64,000 nucleotides of DNA from Carpediemonas membranifera. Lineage: Eukaryota; Fornicata. Below, piece after piece: positions 62,511 to 64,000 of this stretch (position 1 is the stretch's first letter; each line of letters opens with the position of its first letter). The stretch is taken from assembly GCA_019828565.1 (NCBI GenBank), contig JAHDYR010000002.1:310001-374000 (forward strand), given 5' to 3'. A program made the translations under genes and the position numbers. A model generated the notes under the pieces. It did not search any database. It had not been told where the DNA came from and was given only the letters and a program-made list of their open reading frames with translations.

Positions 62511-64000
62511 ATGACTGTCACGAGCTATGCGAGCTTGTTGGAGCACTTGCAGCAATGTGCTGATAACAACAACCTTATAGAAATACTAGAACGTCGATCT
62601 CAGACGGATTTACTCTCGTGGGCGCTCCAGCGGACGAGTAGTACTGAAGATGCCACGATGCTGCAAGTGAGCCTCTCTATCCAGCTCACAAAGAACATGA
62701 AGGCGTTCGAGTTCCTCTGTAGTACGTTATGCGAGTTTCTCCTCGCCGAACTCCGTCTTATGACCATCAACTTCATCAAAACCATCGACGATGAGAATGA
62801 AGAGACGATCGAGCTTCTAACTGAGTTTGCAGAGACACTTCCGACCGCTATGGTCCCACAAGACGGCATAGCAGCCCTCATTTCTCTCGGGATCCCCGCG
62901 CTCTGCAGTGAGGCCATCTCTATGGCGGCCACCACATCCTTCCACCACCTTGTCACGAAACCACCGGATTGCCCGTTCTATGACACCCTCAAGCGCCTCA
63001 TTAGCCAGGTAATCACCCCACTTCTCCAAAAATGGGGTGTTCAAGCAATATCAGTCGAGAAATCGTCGCGCGACGGCCTCGCAATCGCAAGAGCGGCAGG
63101 CATATTCGACTTGGCCAAAGAGTGGCCGGATAGCGCTCAAACCGTGGCTGACATCACAAAGGCCATGACCGACGGAATGCCAAGAGACGTCATCCTGAAT
63201 ACATTGTCGGAAGCTCTCGCTACTGCTGTCAATACACGCCTGCTGCTGCCATCGGTCACACCCTCGGTCATTATGACAATGCTGTCTTGTCTCCATGGCA
63301 CACTGACTGCGGTCGGGGCTGGATCTATTATTTCTACCGTATCTTCCCTAATCTCGTCATATATCTCCAGAGCGGATTTGAAATCTATAGATCTCATTCC
63401 TGCTGTTCTTGAGAACATAGACGAGCTTCGTGTGGACGGCGCTGAGGCTGCTGTCTTCGACCCTCAACCCATGTGCGTGGGTCATTCTAAGGAGCTTTCA
63501 CTCGCCTCCATTTTCGTCCAAATCTTTGGCGGAGAGACGAAATTTGTGAACGCGCTTCATGCTAAGATGTGTCTGGATCTTATCGGTCCCTCTGTGAAAG
63601 AAGTGGCGCTCGAATGGACTGGCACTGTGGAAAAGCTCAAGCGTGTGATCGCCGCGGACAAGCTCGTGCCCATGGATGTCGTGTTGCACGATATTGCTGA
63701 AACTAGGCGTACAATTGCTACTGCGAAGACTTCCATGGCCCCAGCAAGACTCCAAGCACTCCAAGCACAATCAGTCACAATCATTTCACACGAATATTGG
63801 GCTGAAGTGGAAGATCAAGACTATATGAGCTACGCAGCTTATCCCCGTAATATCGCTTGGGCGATCAAGGTAGTGGCCGACGAGTTCCACACCCTCAAGG
63901 CACCGAGGCACCTGGTACCCACTGATTACGGCATTGTGACACTCGCGATTGAAGGAAAGGACGTGACCTGCTCCCCACTCGAAGCTGTGGTCATATCTCA
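62511..64000 (+). CDS. ANAPC2: APC2, cullin subunit of the anaphase-promoting complex (5' part)
   Basis: ATG 62511; open to the window edge, 496 residues without an intron. The N-terminal 330 residues are cullin-repeat-like helices (FLLAELRLMTINFIKTIDDE; IISTVSSLISSYISRADLKS). Residues from 334 match the APC2 cullin-homology domain: SIFVQIFGGETKFVNALHAK, VVLHDIAETRRTI near 390, then EYWAEVEDQDYMSY, and the start of the winged-helix region VTLAIEGKDVTCSPLEAVVI. APC2 pairs with the RING subunit APC11 to form the catalytic core of the APC/C, which drives mitotic exit by ubiquitinating cyclin B and securin. The RING-binding C-terminus lies beyond the window. Confidence 0.85.
   Translation, partial: MTVTSYASLLEHLQQCADNNNLIEILERRSQTDLLSWALQRTSSTEDATMLQVSLSIQLTKNMKAFEFLCSTLCEFLLAELRLMTINFIKTIDDENEETIELLTEFAETLPTAMVPQDGIAALISLGIPALCSEAISMAATTSFHHLVTKPPDCPFYDTLKRLISQVITPLLQKWGVQAISVEKSSRDGLAIARAAGIFDLAKEWPDSAQTVADITKAMTDGMPRDVILNTLSEALATAVNTRLLLPSVTPSVIMTMLSCLHGTLTAVGAGSIISTVSSLISSYISRADLKSIDLIPAVLENIDELRVDGAEAAVFDPQPMCVGHSKELSLASIFVQIFGGETKFVNALHAKMCLDLIGPSVKEVALEWTGTVEKLKRVIAADKLVPMDVVLHDIAETRRTIATAKTSMAPARLQALQAQSVTIISHEYWAEVEDQDYMSYAAYPRNIAWAIKVVADEFHTLKAPRHLVPTDYGIVTLAIEGKDVTCSPLEAVVIS

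Overview
The window looks like nuclear DNA of a unicellular, intron-poor eukaryote. Two long intron-free genes at the right end are clear eukaryotic housekeeping genes: a SAC9-type phosphoinositide phosphatase and the APC2 cullin subunit of the anaphase-promoting complex. The few introns I can place are 30-37 nt long, start GTATGT, GTTTGT or GTACGT, and end in a fixed motif of the form TTWACACAG, so the branch point is fused to the 3' splice site. That style is known from metamonads (parabasalids, fornicates). I offer that placement as an inference only.

Layout. (1) 1-8.9 kb: a block of small genes (unknown gene running off the left edge, SET-domain protein, OTU-like protein, basic protein, GNAT-like protein, and a large protein with a GCNEQ motif). 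(2) 9.0-13.1 kb: a tiny hairpin element and a GC-rich pair of divergent unknown genes. (3) 13124-24961: an 11.8-kb element with near-perfect 70-bp terminal inverted repeats (TIRs). It carries a PHD-like zinc-finger gene, a second GCNEQ gene, a second OTU gene, a small recombinase-like ORF and a duplicated minisatellite block. (4) 25.1-29.0 kb: a Ty3/gypsy element on the minus strand. (5) 29.05-31.83 kb and 53.86-54.60 kb: a second Ty3/gypsy element on the plus strand, split inside its integrase. (6) 31830-53858: a 22.0-kb element sitting in that integrase gene, with about 55-bp TIRs and a CATG target duplication. It carries a PHD-like protein, a SET protein, a CDC7-like kinase, a third OTU protein, a third, intact GCNEQ protein, several unknown genes and six copies of a 0.5-kb repeat. 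(7) 55.3-64 kb: host-like DNA (small basic ORF, HerA/FtsK-type ATPase, SAC9, APC2).

Main point. Joining the flanks of the 22-kb insert restores the gypsy integrase reading frame exactly, so its ends are known to the base. The 22-kb and 11.8-kb elements share the same plan: CTG...CAG ends, subterminal palindromes specific to each element, a GCNEQ-family protein of about 850 residues, a PHD-like protein and an OTU protein. The 1-8.9 kb block shares GCNEQ, OTU and SET genes with them. I read this as a family of large cargo-carrying DNA transposons. The GCNEQ protein is the best candidate transposase; the other genes are chromatin- and ubiquitin-type modules. No polymerase, capsid, retroviral-type integrase or tyrosine-recombinase catalytic domain was seen in the large elements, so they are not ordinary Polintons or Cryptons.

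Caveat. Many element genes are broken by single extra bases, mostly in short homopolymers. Near-identical repeat copies in this same window also differ in homopolymer length, so part of this is probably assembly error rather than biology.
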